Positions 12,546-23,900 of a DNA stretch of 64,000 bases are shown one piece after another. Source of the DNA: Brienomyrus brachyistius (lineage: Eukaryota > Chordata > Actinopteri > Osteoglossiformes > Mormyridae); contig NC_064554.1 in NCBI RefSeq assembly GCF_023856365.1, positions 7,865,001-7,929,000 of the forward strand. Reading direction: 5' to 3'. The number at the start of each line of letters is the position of its first letter. The first letter of the stretch is position 1. Below the pieces are notes generated by a model. That model was not told the DNA's origin. It saw only the letters and a list, made by a program, of their open reading frames with translations, and did no database searches. The translations under genes and the position numbers were made by a program.

Positions 12546-14784
12546 CCTTACTCACAGAATAATATAAGCATGACCCAAACTGCATAGTTATAGATGTTTG
12601 GTTTGCTCAAGTGTAAGCAATTTGGGGAAAATGTGCAGTCATGTAAAACTGTGACGCTTTCATTTAGCATTCATGCTCATTCAGCATTTGGGAGTACTTC
12701 CGAATCTGTGTGTATGAATAAAACGCTAATCTGACTATTAACTACAAAATACAGTCACATACTTTATATGTGGCTTCTTACTGTTCAATTCCACTGTTAA
12801 ATCATTTCAGACTTGAGATACTGGCAAGTATTGTACTGGAAGCCATTAAACTATACTATGATTTTGCCATGCTATACAACTATACAAGATGATTTTGCTT
12901 CAGAATTGACCTCAGGTTTGTTGAAGGAGGCTAGTTACGTATGCCTCAGAGGAGCTGAAGGTGTTTTGGCATTTGTCAGCCTTCACATTCCCCTTACATA
13001 TTGTGGCAGATTCACCGACATGCTTCAGATTACTAGCTGGTTTGGGCTCAGACTGAGGGGTCTGTGGTTACGATCATTGTAACAGGTACTGATCATGTGT
13101 TGACTTTTCTTTTGCAGGAAAACTGTGTCTGTGATCAGTCAGAGGAACATTCAGATTTATTTATCTTTATTCTTTTTTTTTAATAACTCCCAGGTTGTTT
13201 AAAAGCTCTCGGTGCTTGTCTTGGTTCAGCAGCTGCGATTGTCTGAGGCCTTTTGTGAAGGAGCCATTGTGAAGGAGCCCTTTTCATTAACCGATTTCGA
13301 CATTTTCCTGTGATTCAGGGGTGTCTGTCTTTTGAAGGCTGCGAAGGCATTTTCAAAATGCAAAGCTGCTGAATATTCATTTTAGTGCCCTATCCTACAC
13401 GTCTATTTTTAGGTATCCTGTCTGTCAAAGTATATCAAGGGCTTTACCATCATACGTGTTTTTGTTCATTCATTCATGATCACTGCAGGCATAGGCCCTG
13501 TTCTACAGCTCTGTCTACATAATGGGTTCTGATAAAAAATGATTTCTTAAAGTTATGCCATAATAATCTTAACATCCTAGTCTTTTTCAAAATCTGTCCT
13601 TATTAGTAAAACCAGAGTCTTCGCAAAATTGTTTTTTTTTTGCAGAAAGCTGTTACATAACACGATGTTATTTATTTTTCTATTTTTAAATTTAAACAGT
13701 TTTTGTTTCACTTTTTTTATGTTCAGAAGTTCTGAGAAATGAAATCCCCTCGATTTATAGTTTACACTTCTTCTCCATAGTTGTGACACCAGTGTTTCAA
13801 TTTATGGGCCAATTTCAGCTGTCGTCTCTGCACACTTCACTGTGTTTCTGTATCTAGCCTTTAGTATTTGGCTGATTTACGTTTTTTTTCACATTAATTT
13901 CACATTTCAATGCAATTCTAATGTTGTTGTCTGTTACAGGTTATCCTGTCATTTAACAGCATATTATAAGTTAGTAACATAAACTGAAGGAAGTGTGTAT
14001 TTTACATTTGTTGTTGTCTATGGACAGAGAACAGCACCATATTGCCCAGGATAATTAGTAACAGCGCATGTCGGAAGTAAGATCACCTTCATTTAAGGAT
14101 ACAGGCAAACCTAGTGGAGAATCCAGCCTCACAGATGTAGCATTTCCGCACAGAAATATCCTTCTTGTTGTGAGAACCGCCACCTTTATTTTAACGACCT
14201 GAGAGACCTAAAGTCAGACTACATGCCATTAATCCTCCGGATCTCACTGAGTTCGCTGATGTCTGTTTTGTCCTCAGCTCTGTCTTCTTCAGCTTTAAGT
14301 GTCATCACTCTGTACTGCTAGTTAAATTCACCACCAGTGGTTGGAACGGACTTTTTTTTTTTTAACATGGTGACAGGGCTATAAACTAAGTTCCCATTAC
14401 TGGAAGGAAATACTGCAGGCTTTAAATAATTTATCAGATTGTGGCCCGAGATCAGTAAATCCGCCTTTTTATTAATGAAGTGCAGGAGTGATTCCTCTTC
14501 CACTTTTAATGCTCCAGTTGACCCGACTGACTCCTTGTGTTCTGCCTGAGCTTCCCAGGTGACGCCCTGTGAGGTTCTGTGCAGGCTGTAAATTCCTAAT
14601 TGGTCACATCAATCAAATAATACTGGGCCAGGATCCTGGCTGCTTCCTGATAAGAATGCTCTACATGCGGCGCCCCTAGGGATTAACACGAGCTGTACCA
14701 CACTTCAAAAGGAAAACAAGCAAGAAAGCTGAATAGATAGTTCGCAGTAATGATAAGGGCTTAATGTTGATTACATAAATGTTT
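12546..14784. other. No gene seen
   Basis: Unique-looking DNA. TTTTCTTTTGCAG at 13109 is a good 3' splice-like site with 21 open codons after it, but the peptide matches nothing known. CACATCAATCAAATAATA near 14605 could be part of a conserved homeodomain-type site; this is untested. Confidence 0.5.
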
Positions 14785-17230
14785 AGAATAGAATAGAATA
14801 GAATAAACCTTTATTATCCCACGAATGAGAAATTTAGGTGTTACAGAGCTCTTGCACAAAAACGTAATATAGAACAATAGGAGCAGGTAGATACACAAAG
14901 ATATAAATACAAATGTACAAAAGTTTTGGAAATAAATAAAGATGTACAGAGATATGTACAAAATGTACAGAGATATGTACACAAGTGCGGGGGTGGGGTG
15001 GGGTGTGAATGATCCTGGTTACAGCATGTGATATGTCAGTTAAACATATATGAGTAAAAAATACTCACGCTAAACTGTTATAATGTCTGACAGCCGCTGG
15101 TAAGAATGACCTGCGGTAGCGCTCCTTCCTACACTGTGGGTGTAGAAGTCTATTGCTGAATGAGCTGCTCAGAGCTCGTACAGTCTCATGCAGGGGGTGG
15201 GAGGTGTTGTCCATAATGGATGTTAGCTTAGACCGCATCCTCTCATCCCCAACCTGCTCGATGGATTTCAGTGGGCAGCCCAGGACAGAGCTGGCCCTCT
15301 TCACCAGTTTGTCCAATTTCCCCCTGTTCCTCTCTGCAATTCCACCACACCAGCAGACCACAGCATAAAAGATAGCAGATGCTACCACAGTGTCATAGAA
15401 GGACCTTAAGAGAGTCCTGTTCACCCCAAAGGATCTTAGCCGCCTAAGCAGGTGAAGACGACTTAGACCCTTTTTGTAAACTGCCTCAGTGTTTGTAGAC
15501 CAGTCCAGTTTGTTGTTTAGGTGAACACCCAGGAATTTGTACTCCTTCACCGTTTCAATGTCCAGACCCTGGATGTTCACCGGTGTAGTAGGAGAAGACT
15601 TCTTGCTGAAGTCAATCACCAGTTCCTTCGTCTTGCTGGCATTAATATGAAGATGGTTCAGTTCACACCAGCTGACAAAGCGATCGATGACCCCCCTGTA
15701 TTCCAGCTCGTTCCCCTCTGACACCCGACCAACAATGGCAGTGTCGTCTGAAAACTTCTGTAGATGGCAAGTGTCCGTGTTGTAATTGAAGTCCGCAGTG
15801 TATAGGGTGAAGAGAAAAGGGGCGAGTACTGTTCCTTGTGGGGCCCCCGTGCTACAGACTACCACCTCAGACACACAGTCCCGGAGTCTCACATACTGGG
15901 GTCTCCTGGTGAGGTAGTCCGTAATCCACGCAGACAACTGATGGTCCACTCCCGCTCCCTCTAACTTCCCCCTCAGCACTGAGGGCCGGATTGTATTGAA
16001 GGCACTTGAGAAGTCAAAGAACATGACTCTCACAGTGCTCCTAGCCGTCTCTAGGTGAGAGAAGGCCCGATGCAGCAGGTAGATGACAGCGTCATCCACC
16101 CCGATGTTCGGCTGGTAGGCAAATTGCAGCGGGTCCAGATCCCTCCTGACTAGCGGGCGAAGGTGGTGAAGTACAATCCTCTCCATGGTCTTCATCAGGT
16201 GTGAAGTCAGGGCAACAGGTCTGAAGTGGTTCAGCTCCTTGGGGTGCGTTGTCTTTGGGACCGGCACCACGCAGGACGTCTTCCACAGAACGGGGACCCT
16301 CTCCAGACTGAGACTGAGGTTAAAGATGTATGTGATGACCTGGCACAGTTGACCTGCGCAGTCCCTCAACAGTCTGGAGCTGATTCCATCTGGACCTGCG
16401 GCCTTCCTGGTTTTCATCTTCATCAGCTGACTCCGCACCTGGTCAGTTGTGATGGAGAGGCCACAGTGTAGGTTGTGGGTGGGTGACTCCTGCTGAACGG
16501 CATGGGGGGGAGGGGCAGTAAGGCCGTTGGGGGACAAAGGGGGCAGATGGGGTGCCGCCAATATCCCCGGTGCTGTGACTACTGTGGGGGGTTGCAGGGA
16601 GGTGTGAAGGAGGTGTGATGAGCTCTGGTGGATAGGGGGGGGTTGGGCTACTGAGTCAAACCTGTTAAAGAACTGGTTCAATCTATTAGCCCAATCCTGG
16701 TCGCCAGACTCCGGATCCCCTCCACTCGCCTTGCTCCGTCCGGTGATGATATTAAGTCCCTTCCACACCCCTCTTGTGTTGCTCTGCTGGAGCTGCTCCT
16801 CCAGCTTCCTCTTGTATCTGTTCTTTCCCCGCCTTATCTCTCTCCTTAGCTCCTTCTGGACTCTCCTAATTTCCTCTCGATCTCCGGATCTGAAAGCCCT
16901 CCTTTTTTGCTCCAGCAGAGTCCTCAGGTCTGGAGTCAGCCATGGTTTGTTGTTGGAGTAACACCGTACTTTCCTAGTCGGTACAGTGTTATCCATGCAG
17001 AAGGTGATATAATCTGTTATGCAGGCCGTCAGACTGTCAATGTCCTCCCCGTGTGGGCTGCATAGCACCTCCCAGTCTGTGGTTTGGAAGCAGTCTTTCA
17101 GTGCCAGACTCGCCTCTTCAGACCATTCTCTCACATACCTTCTGTCCATAAGTTCCGGTAGCTTAAAATTTAAGCAGATTTTACATTTACAACAGCCTTC
17201 CAAACAAAGGCAACATTGTTTCATTAGTCG
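14785..17230 (-). mobile_element. L2-like LINE, 5'-truncated, with 3' UTR and TTCTA tail
   Basis: The element reads right to left. After the RT stop codon at 15065 comes about 280 bp of 3' UTR, ending in GGGATAATAAAGG and then a short TTCTA tandem (read as GAATA repeats at 14787-14806). Short pentamer tails of this kind are typical of fish L2-group LINEs, which prime on target DNA without a long poly-A. The left end is clear. The right (5') end is not: RT homology begins near 17150 and the frame opens at 17224. I could not find a convincing target-site duplication. Confidence 0.85.
15065..17224 (-). CDS. Reverse transcriptase ORF of an L2-like non-LTR retrotransposon
   Basis: This 719-codon open frame encodes the reverse-transcriptase protein of a LINE, which copies element RNA into chromosomal DNA at a nicked target. 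Seen: a basic linker (residues about 28-160), AAGPDGI near 275, NHFRPVALTS near 332, motif A DFSSAFN near 404, motif B GAPQGTVLAPFLF near 460, catalytic FSDD near 491 (a variant of the usual FADD that keeps both aspartates), GVHLNNKLDW near 566, and a C-terminal region ending SFLPAAVRHYNSLA before a stop. Families of this L2/CR1 group usually carry an apurinic-type endonuclease before the RT. It is absent here, so the copy is 5'-truncated, and the first 25 or so residues (cysteine-rich) may be chance read-in. No stop or frameshift interrupts the RT, so insertion was probably recent. The clade is inferred from the protein and tail style. Rex1 or CR1 subgroups are alternatives. Confidence 0.9.
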   Translation of the reverse strand: MKQCCLCLEGCCKCKICLNFKLPELMDRRYVREWSEEASLALKDCFQTTDWEVLCSPHGEDIDSLTACITDYITFCMDNTVPTRKVRCYSNNKPWLTPDLRTLLEQKRRAFRSGDREEIRRVQKELRREIRRGKNRYKRKLEEQLQQSNTRGVWKGLNIITGRSKASGGDPESGDQDWANRLNQFFNRFDSVAQPPPIHQSSSHLLHTSLQPPTVVTAPGILAAPHLPPLSPNGLTAPPPHAVQQESPTHNLHCGLSITTDQVRSQLMKMKTRKAAGPDGISSRLLRDCAGQLCQVITYIFNLSLSLERVPVLWKTSCVVPVPKTTHPKELNHFRPVALTSHLMKTMERIVLHHLRPLVRRDLDPLQFAYQPNIGVDDAVIYLLHRAFSHLETARSTVRVMFFDFSSAFNTIRPSVLRGKLEGAGVDHQLSAWITDYLTRRPQYVRLRDCVSEVVVCSTGAPQGTVLAPFLFTLYTADFNYNTDTCHLQKFSDDTAIVGRVSEGNELEYRGVIDRFVSWCELNHLHINASKTKELVIDFSKKSSPTTPVNIQGLDIETVKEYKFLGVHLNNKLDWSTNTEAVYKKGLSRLHLLRRLRSFGVNRTLLRSFYDTVVASAIFYAVVCWCGGIAERNRGKLDKLVKRASSVLGCPLKSIEQVGDERMRSKLTSIMDNTSHPLHETVRALSSSFSNRLLHPQCRKERYRRSFLPAAVRHYNSLA

Positions 17231-17754
17231 TGTTCCAGGGCACTGGCTGTCACCTTATCTGAATAAAAAGCTGTTTATACATCAATAGCAAGGCCCAAAA
17301 TGATGTTGAAATAGTTAAAGAGAAATACTGAGATAGTGAAACATCACACAGCCCTGGCACTTCATACAAAAGGCCATCCCTCAAAAGTTTGCTGCCAGAC
17401 AGGAAGCAGACTTTTGATGGAGGCCAAGGAGAGTCCATTGATCACGCTGAAAGAGTCAAGCAAGAAGTGCAGCGGTCAATACTATCAAGTGCTCAGTAGC
17501 CTGACGTGTATGGAAGGATGACATGAAAAAGGCATTACTTACAAAGAACAAGCTCAAAGGTTCCAGAGTTTGCCAGAAAGTGTGGGAGTAATGTGCTTAA
17601 TGTTTAAGGTTAAGGTTTTACATTTATGTTTATCTTATTCCTGACTCTCCTTTATGTATTCTCCCTCTGTTCTTAGTTATGTTATCCTTTAGTTGCATTA
17701 ATTCTTTGTTCATTGTTGATTTCCTCTCTGTGCTACTGGACAATGAAGTTATCC

Positions 17755-17965
17755 CAAATGATGCAGGGAGAGCATTTTGCCACAACTCCAAAGCTCCACC
17801 TGTGGTACAAACCCACTGTTATCAAGAAATACTGATCAGTGAATTCTAGAGGTGGCAGCATCATGCTGTGAAGCTTCTTGACACTGGGCACTTTTAAAGG
17901 ACGATGGATGGTATAAAAAGAGAAGTACGGTGAAATATGCAATGGAAATATTTATGTCTGCCGGA
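17755..17965 (+). mobile_element. Probable Tc1 remnant
   Basis: GAGGTGGCAGCATCATGCTG is a hallmark of the central transposase region of fish Tc1 elements, and flanking words (AACCCACTGTTATCAAGAA; GGACGATGGATGGTATAAAA) fit a degraded copy. No frame survives. Confidence 0.45.
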
Positions 17966-18544
17966 AATGTTTGGAATACAATCAGCATTTGCCAGGACTG
18001 TGATGTCAGTCTGAGGATAGTAAGGAGTGAGTCCTTCGTTGACTCAGCCAAAGCCCTGCTATCAATCTTGCGGAGATTTGTGGTGCTGTTTGAAAATCAC
18101 AGTACATGCACCATCCAAATGACTAAAGCGACCCAGAGCTGGTCTGCCAAGGGGAAATGGGGGAGGGGGATCTCTGTAAAATAGGATGTAGATCTGGTAG
18201 ATGCCTATTCTGAAACACAGAAATTTATTAAGGGAGTATCCGGCTGATATTAATGTGTGACGTTTGTATGCTTTGACAAGGAGCATACTCCTGTGTTTTT
18301 ATACTTAAAAACATTCTTCTAAGATTAATTTTACTTTTATGAAGTTAAAATAAATTTTATTAATCGCACACACCATATACCCATCTGTCTTGGTTCTATA
18401 ACTATCTATTGTTCTATAATTGCTCACTCACTTCAGGTTTATAATGAGCCAGAGGCATAAATGGAAATATGTATCACAGATAATCATTATGACAAATTAA
18501 CATTTGCAGACTGGCACAAAAATATGCATCTGAATGCCTTCAAG

Positions 18545-18680
18545 AGTCCTGCTGTATGAAGGTGGATTCCTGCCTCCAGTGTTGTGGGTTCGAATCTTAG
18601 CTCTTTTTCTGTGCTGGGGGGTTCGGGGTGTTTTTGTTCCCTGCATTTTCGTCCGAGTATTTTGAAACCAATCCTGTCCC
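18545..18680 (+). mobile_element. Possible SINE head with B-box
   Basis: CTGCCTCCAGTGTTGTGGG followed by TTCGAATCTTAGCTC contains a good RNA polymerase III B-box (GGTTCGAATCT). The rest is not recognisable. Confidence 0.35.
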
Positions 18681-18883
18681 GGCTGTCTGTTCCCTAGGCA
18701 CCGGGGAACAAAAGTTTCAAGATTCATCACTTATTAATTTTAATTAATAAGACTGTTATATTATTTCAGACACAGACCCTGTTTGCTGAGATGAGCCCCT
18801 TTCTCTGTTGGGGTGGGGGTTGTCTCCTCAACTTTCAGTCAGTGGTGGGGCAGTTGGTTTGTCCTAGTCTCGTTGCCTCCTGT

Positions 18884-19211
18884 ACCTGAACTGGGCCAGT
18901 TCCAGGCTCGATGTCATCTCCCATACCTGAACTGGGCCAGTTCCAGGCTCGATGTCATCTCCCATACCAGAACTGGGCCAGTTCCAGGCTCGATGTCATC
19001 TCCCATACCAGAACTGGGCCAGTTCCAGGCTCGATGTCATCTCCCATACCTGAACTGGGCCAGTTCCAGGCTCGATGTCATCTCCCATACCTGAACTGGG
19101 CCAGTTCCAGGCTCGATGTCATCTCCCATACCTGAACTGGGCCAGTTCCAGGCTCGATGTCATCTCCCATACCTGAACTGGGCCAGTTCCAGGCTCGATG
19201 TCATCTCCCAG
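18884..19211 (+). repeat. 41-bp minisatellite, 8 units
   Basis: Units begin at 18884, 18925, 18966, 19007, 19048, 19089, 19130 and 19171, each ACCTGAACTGGGCCAGTTCC plus 21 further bases. Two adjacent units (3 and 4) share ACCAGAA in place of ACCTGAA; otherwise they are near-identical, which points to recent expansion. The core GAACTGGGCCAGTTC is itself palindromic. Confidence 0.95.
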
Positions 19212-19300
19212 AATGCACAGCCAAGCTTTCTCTGGGCCTTTGAAACCTTGTGCATGGGTGTCTGGAGCTGAAGACAGATTGATGTTGGCCTGGTTCAACA

Positions 19301-19317
19301 CCCCCCCCCCCCCCCCC
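19301..19317. repeat. Poly-C tract, 17 bp
   Basis: Uninterrupted C run 90 bp downstream of the 41-bp minisatellite. Confidence 0.95.
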
Positions 19318-19885
19318 AATACCGGGGTTTGAAACTCATAGCATCTGTGAGGAGCAAGCTGGTGTGGGCTCCACTGACAGTTTAATATGAAGATGAATGT
19401 GAGAATTACCCCATTCCCTTCCCCAGGGAGGATATGCGTTTATTAATCCACACAGCTTAAACCTCAAGTTAACTGCTTGTTAATTGACATAGTCGCCTGA
19501 AATGACTGTCATTGCATTGCACATGTACTGAGTAGCAAAACTGAACTAGCAGATCTTTGGAACCAAGCTGCAATGGATCTGTGATCCATTCAGGATGCCC
19601 TCTCCTGTGCTTCCTGAGATAGGCTGCTGTGAAAAATGTAAGGATAGATATTAGGAATGAAGATGACCTGGGTGTCACTTGCGGACAGCATACTGGGTCT
19701 GGTAGCCTTTGGCGAAGCAATGAAGTTGGCAAGCGACTGTTGTGCAGATTAGAAATTCAGGCTTTGACTCATTACCAAGGGGTTTTAGGCTCAAGTTGCA
19801 AACCTATGGTAAGTTTACCTGCGCTTGCAGCAAATTTTACAGTTTGCCAGCAGGTAACCGTAAGCAGGGTATTAAAGTTAGATAC

Positions 19886-20106
19886 TGTCCATCTGCCTAT
19901 GTTTCATATCCAGTACAGGGTTGCAGGGAGTCTGGAGCCTATCCCAACATGCACAGGGGCACAGGGCAGGGGACACCCTGGAATGGGATGGCAGTCCGTC
20001 ACAGGGCATGAGGCAGAGGACATTCGGGGTGGGATGCCAGTCTATCACATGGCACAAACACACACAACCACACACCGTGCAATTTCAAAACACCAGTTCA
20101 CCTAAC
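19886..20106 (-). mobile_element. Decayed SINE-related repeat, minus strand
   Basis: The plus strand reads TCCAGTACAGGGTTGCAGGG, AGCCTATCCCAACATGCACA, GTCCGTCACAGGGCATG, a short CACACA tract and ACACCAGTTCACCTAACC. This order matches the 3' half of a fish SINE in reverse. Confidence 0.6.
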
Positions 20107-20144
20107 CCTCCTCTGCAACAAAATAACAACCATCTATCCTTGCA

Positions 20145-20206
20145 TCTGTCCATCCATGCATCCACCCATGCATCCATCCATGCATCCACCCATGCATCTT
20201 TCAATG
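20145..20206. repeat. 16-bp CATCCATGCATCCACC tandem
   Basis: CATCCATGCATCCACC repeats nearly four times with slight variation. It probably derives from a CATC-type SINE tail. Confidence 0.8.
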
Positions 20207-20358
20207 CCTTATGCTAGTCAGGATCTCAGGGAGACATGAAGCCTTTGCTAAATCAAGGACAGAATGCCAGTCTGTTGCAGGAAAAATAAAATCACTTTTG
20301 CCTAAGTGGATAATATCACCATGTGTTATTCTAATTCTCATACGTTAGTACATCCCAA

Positions 20359-20691
20359 GGGCAGCACACTGGTGCAGTGGTTAGTCTTGTTGGCTCACAC
20401 CTCTGGGATCAGAGTTCAAGTTCCAAGAGTTTGCTTGTTCTCTCTGTGTCATTGTGGTGTTGCCACCAAGCACTCCGGTCTCCTCCCACAGTCCATAATC
20501 ATGCTGAGGTGTATTGGAGTTACCAGATTGCCTGCAGGTGTCCATGTGTGAGTGCATGGTGTGTGAGTGTGTCCTGTGATAGGTTGTTGGTGCCCCTCCC
20601 AGGGTTGTTCCCTGCCTTCCGCAGGATCCCACCCAACCACCCACCCCCCCGGACCCTGAATAGGACAAGCAGTTACAGAAAATGGATGTAT
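20359..20691 (+). mobile_element. tRNA-derived SINE, same family, plus strand
   Basis: The block opens GGGCAGCACACTGGTGCAG, carries the SINE body (CTCCTCCCACAGTCCATAAT, CATGCTGAGGTGTATTGGAG, ATTGCCTGCAGGTG), and ends AGAAAATGGATGTATAG. Near-perfect 11-bp duplications AGTACATCCCA (20347-20357) and AGTAAATCCCA (20692-20702) flank it. The B-box region is mutated, so it is an older copy than the one at 52.9 kb. Confidence 0.85.
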
Positions 20692-20705
20692 AGTAAATCC
20701 CATGA

Positions 20706-21585
20706 ATACAGAATAGAGATCCAGTCTGTTGTGCCGTGTGACTCGGGACCTGCTCACTCACCCCCAAAGTCCGTTGCCAAAACTGTCTTCCTGGACTCCA
20801 CCACGTCCAGTGTGATCCCCACTGCTGATTTTAATTATAATATCATGTGAGGGAAATGCAAATGGATGTGACCTCCTGTCGGACACCTGCAAACGTCTCT
20901 CTAAATTTAACCGTCTAATCAGGAGCTTTAAAGGTCACCTTCCTGAAGGTGTAATATTGGGGCTTTTTGCAAACTGCCGCGTTTTCAAAGGATTTAATTT
21001 TGATTTATTTTGTTTACATGATGGAAGCTTTTTAATATGCAGCATTTTACAGAAAATACAGTCCCATAACTGGGCGTTTCGCTGAAGTGGTTCAGGTGAA
21101 GTACTCCATTTACTGCTGTAAGCAGCATTTCCCCTTGTGGCAAAAACTTTCTGGGTTATAGGCCAGTTTCTTAATCGCTGCTCCACCTGCTCCACATTAT
21201 TAATAAGGATTCTCTCCAAGTATTTATTTGCAATTATCACAAACGACTCCAGCGCAGCTGTGAATGCAAGCAGCACAAATGTATCACTCAAATCACATAC
21301 TTCCAGTGTTGTGGGAGCTTAGAGTAACTTGGGTGTTTTACAAACGACGTGTTGCGATATCTGAGCATGAGACGGGAATCAGGTGCTCTGTTACATATCA
21401 GCTGTGTAGCTAGAATGACTGCTGCCAGGTTACTGAGGGATAGAAGGAGTAGATTCAGGTGCTGATAATAATCTATGACTGCTGTGATCAATCCAGAGTC
21501 TTCTATTCAGAATAAAACCAATTGATGAATAGGTGTCAAGCTTATTCAGACTGGAATGCTGCTGAATTATGGTAGAGTACTGAAA
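20706..21585. other. No gene seen
   Basis: A 118-codon minus frame (20935-21291) crosses AT-rich DNA and matches no family. Treated as chance. Confidence 0.5.
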
Positions 21586-21651
21586 CGACACACACGCGCG
21601 CACACACACACACAAACATGCACAAACACACACACACATATACATAAGCAC
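21586..21651. repeat. Interrupted CA microsatellite
   Basis: CA/CG runs broken by CAAACATG, leading directly into TIR-element copy A. Confidence 0.9.
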
Positions 21652-21946
21652 AGGTTTGTAATTATATGTTTCTGGAGACATTCATTCATTTCTACCGGAG
21701 CCCTAATCCCAACAATTACAACCTTAACCCTACTCAGCCCTGTCCTTAACCCTGAGTTACCAAACAAAATACAGGACGTTTGGAATGTTTAGTTTTTTGA
21801 GTGCAATTATGAATTTCTATAAAACTGAATTTCCCCTTGTGGGGACCGAAAAAATTGTCCCCATAACGTCAAAACATCAGGTTATAAGAGGTTTTTGTCA
21901 CATTGTGGGGACATTTGGTCCCCACAATGTAATGTATAATTGGACC
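21652..21946 (+). repeat. CA-embedded TIR element, copy A
   Basis: Begins AGGTTTGTAATTATATG, contains CCTTAACCCTGAGTTACC and the palindromic GTGGGGACATTTGGTCCCCA, and ends at TAATTGGACC, which reverse-complements to a diverged version of the start. CACA tracts abut both ends. Confidence 0.6.
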
Positions 21947-21965
21947 ACACACACACACACACAAG

Positions 21966-22250
21966 TAGGTCTTCCTATCTAAATGGGGACCACCCATTCA
22001 TTCCTATTGGAAGAACCCTAATCCCAATCACGACACCCTTAACCTCTACCCAGCCCTAACCTTAACCATAAGTAACCAACCAAAATACAAGACTTTTGGC
22101 ACTTTTACCTTTTTGATTGCATTCACAGATTCATATAAAACTGATGTTATCCAAATGGGGAGCTGAAGAAGTGTCCCCAAAAGTAAGGAAGTTTCAGGTT
22201 TTACCGCATTTTGTGGACATTTTGGTCCCCAAACGTGATCTATGCAAACC
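21966..22250 (+). repeat. CA-embedded TIR element, copy B
   Basis: Same orientation and internal order as copy A (CCCAGCCCTAACCTTAACC, CAAAATACAAGACTTTTGGC, TTTGGTCCCC). Copies A and B are separated only by a CA run at 21946-21963. A further CA run follows at 22258. Confidence 0.6.
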
Positions 22251-23811
22251 ACCCCCCCATACACACACACACCTATATGTTTGTTGCCTATTGACGTACC
22301 ACCAACACGAAACACCTGGGCTAATCCCTTCGTCCTCTGTCTCCTCATTTCCCCACATTCACTTATTTGTTTAAAGTGCTCGAATGTCCCTTTGCGCCCC
22401 CCTTTGCCCAGACGTGCTCCGCGGCAGCATCCACAGCTGGTGGGATTATAAATGGCCTCTTATTAAGGAGACGAGCTTCATGATCCTCCTTCCTCAGAGG
22501 AAAGGTAAACGTTTGCAGTACTTGCCAACCACATTAAGGAAGGGTCCTTTTGATGACCCCTTTATTTAATATTGGCAGCCTTCATAGCAGGTAATGGCCC
22601 TCAATAAACTCAGGCATTTCTGGGGAACAACAAAATCTAAATACGTTCTTCCCCAAAGAGGGTTATCGTATGTTGTTCCTGTATGTTGTCATATATCTTG
22701 ATGGCTTCATTTCAGTGTTAGCCAGCTGTTTAGCTTTGCTGTGTCCTCTGCCCATGCCTTTGGTTTTGAATGCATTTTTAAGCTACAAAACGACACGGCA
22801 AAGGCATCCCTTTATGCTTTGTTGTGAAATGACCCATATGAAAAATGTACTAGTCGTCTGTGTGACTGCTGGCAATGTTTGCGTCCATTTACGTGTCCGC
22901 TAGCCACCGTGAAGCGTTTGTGCACAGCAGAGGTGACAGTCACATTTATAGCGTTTCACATTGTCGTGTTTTCTGCGGACAGGGCTGTAACTGTCCATTT
23001 CCAGCCGATATTAAGATGAATTTCTACCTCAACACCTTCCTGAACTGTTTACCTCCTGTACAGTAATATCTACTGCTGCTTATAAATATAATTGTATCAG
23101 TTTGAGAAGGAACAGCATTGTAACTCATGACCTCTGAAATTATTAATGTAAAAATCACTGTCTAGAACAGTACATGAGAAATATATTTTTTTCCTTAAGA
23201 AGAGTTTAATAGATACCTATGGATGTATTATGACTGAGCCCTTTATGTTTCTATATTTGATGCTTTTTCATTGTGTTGCCATGACTCATATCAGTTCTCC
23301 AAGCTAATTTCCCCCCCTTTTCATGCAGCATTTTCCTGTCCACTCCTGCCTGCCGTGCAGCAGGGTTGTGGCTGTGCGTCTCAATTCCGTACAGCATTAT
23401 TTCCTTGATCAGTCATGTGGCTGCTGAGTGCAGAATGACCAGCTGAAGTGTAACAATCTGCAACATCTGATTCATCGGGAGCCAAAACAACTGGAAATGA
23501 GGTGGGAAGAGGATTTGCTCCCAGCATGCACCAGGCTTTTCGTTTTTTCCTTGAAAAGTAATCATAGCCTCGGCTGCTTTGGGCCGAGGGTGTTAATGAG
23601 CCCCTCCTCTTCTGAGAGTGCAACGTGCAACATCACGGTTTCACTCCTGCCTCAGTAGTGTGTCTAATATTAGTTGGTTCCTGTTAGGACTTCTCAAGTC
23701 CCTCCCTGGAGGTTCTGGAAGTACCAGACCAGCGTTCTGCTACCTATGTTACATCATATTGATATATGTTTTTTTAGACTGATACAGAATATTTACATAA
23801 CAGATACTGCA

Positions 23812-23900
23812 TGCAGCCGGGAGGGGGGGTGATAAATGACTCTGGGGTTATGGGTTCGATTCCCTCCTGGGACAGGCTGCAGGTTTTCTGTAACCCCCAG
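23812..23900 (+). mobile_element. Possible SINE head with B-box
   Basis: TGGGGTTATGGGTTCGATTC carries a B-box-like word downstream of a G-rich start. No clear SINE body follows. Confidence 0.3.

Noticed and set aside
17600..17625. TTTTACATTTATGTTTATC as a possible right target duplication of the L2-like LINE
   Set aside because: It is only loosely similar to the left flank GATTACATAAATGTTTAG and is 400 bp beyond the last RT homology.
18813..19135. ORFs with repeated LPYLNWASSRLDVIS peptides
   Set aside because: They are products of the 41-bp minisatellite. The unit is not a multiple of three, so the peptide only appears to repeat because successive frames alternate.
19629..20105. 158-codon plus-strand frame
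   Set aside because: Its second half lies in a decayed SINE and the first half matches nothing.
20377..20850. 157-codon and overlapping minus-strand frames
   Set aside because: They lie within the full-length SINE at 20359-20691.
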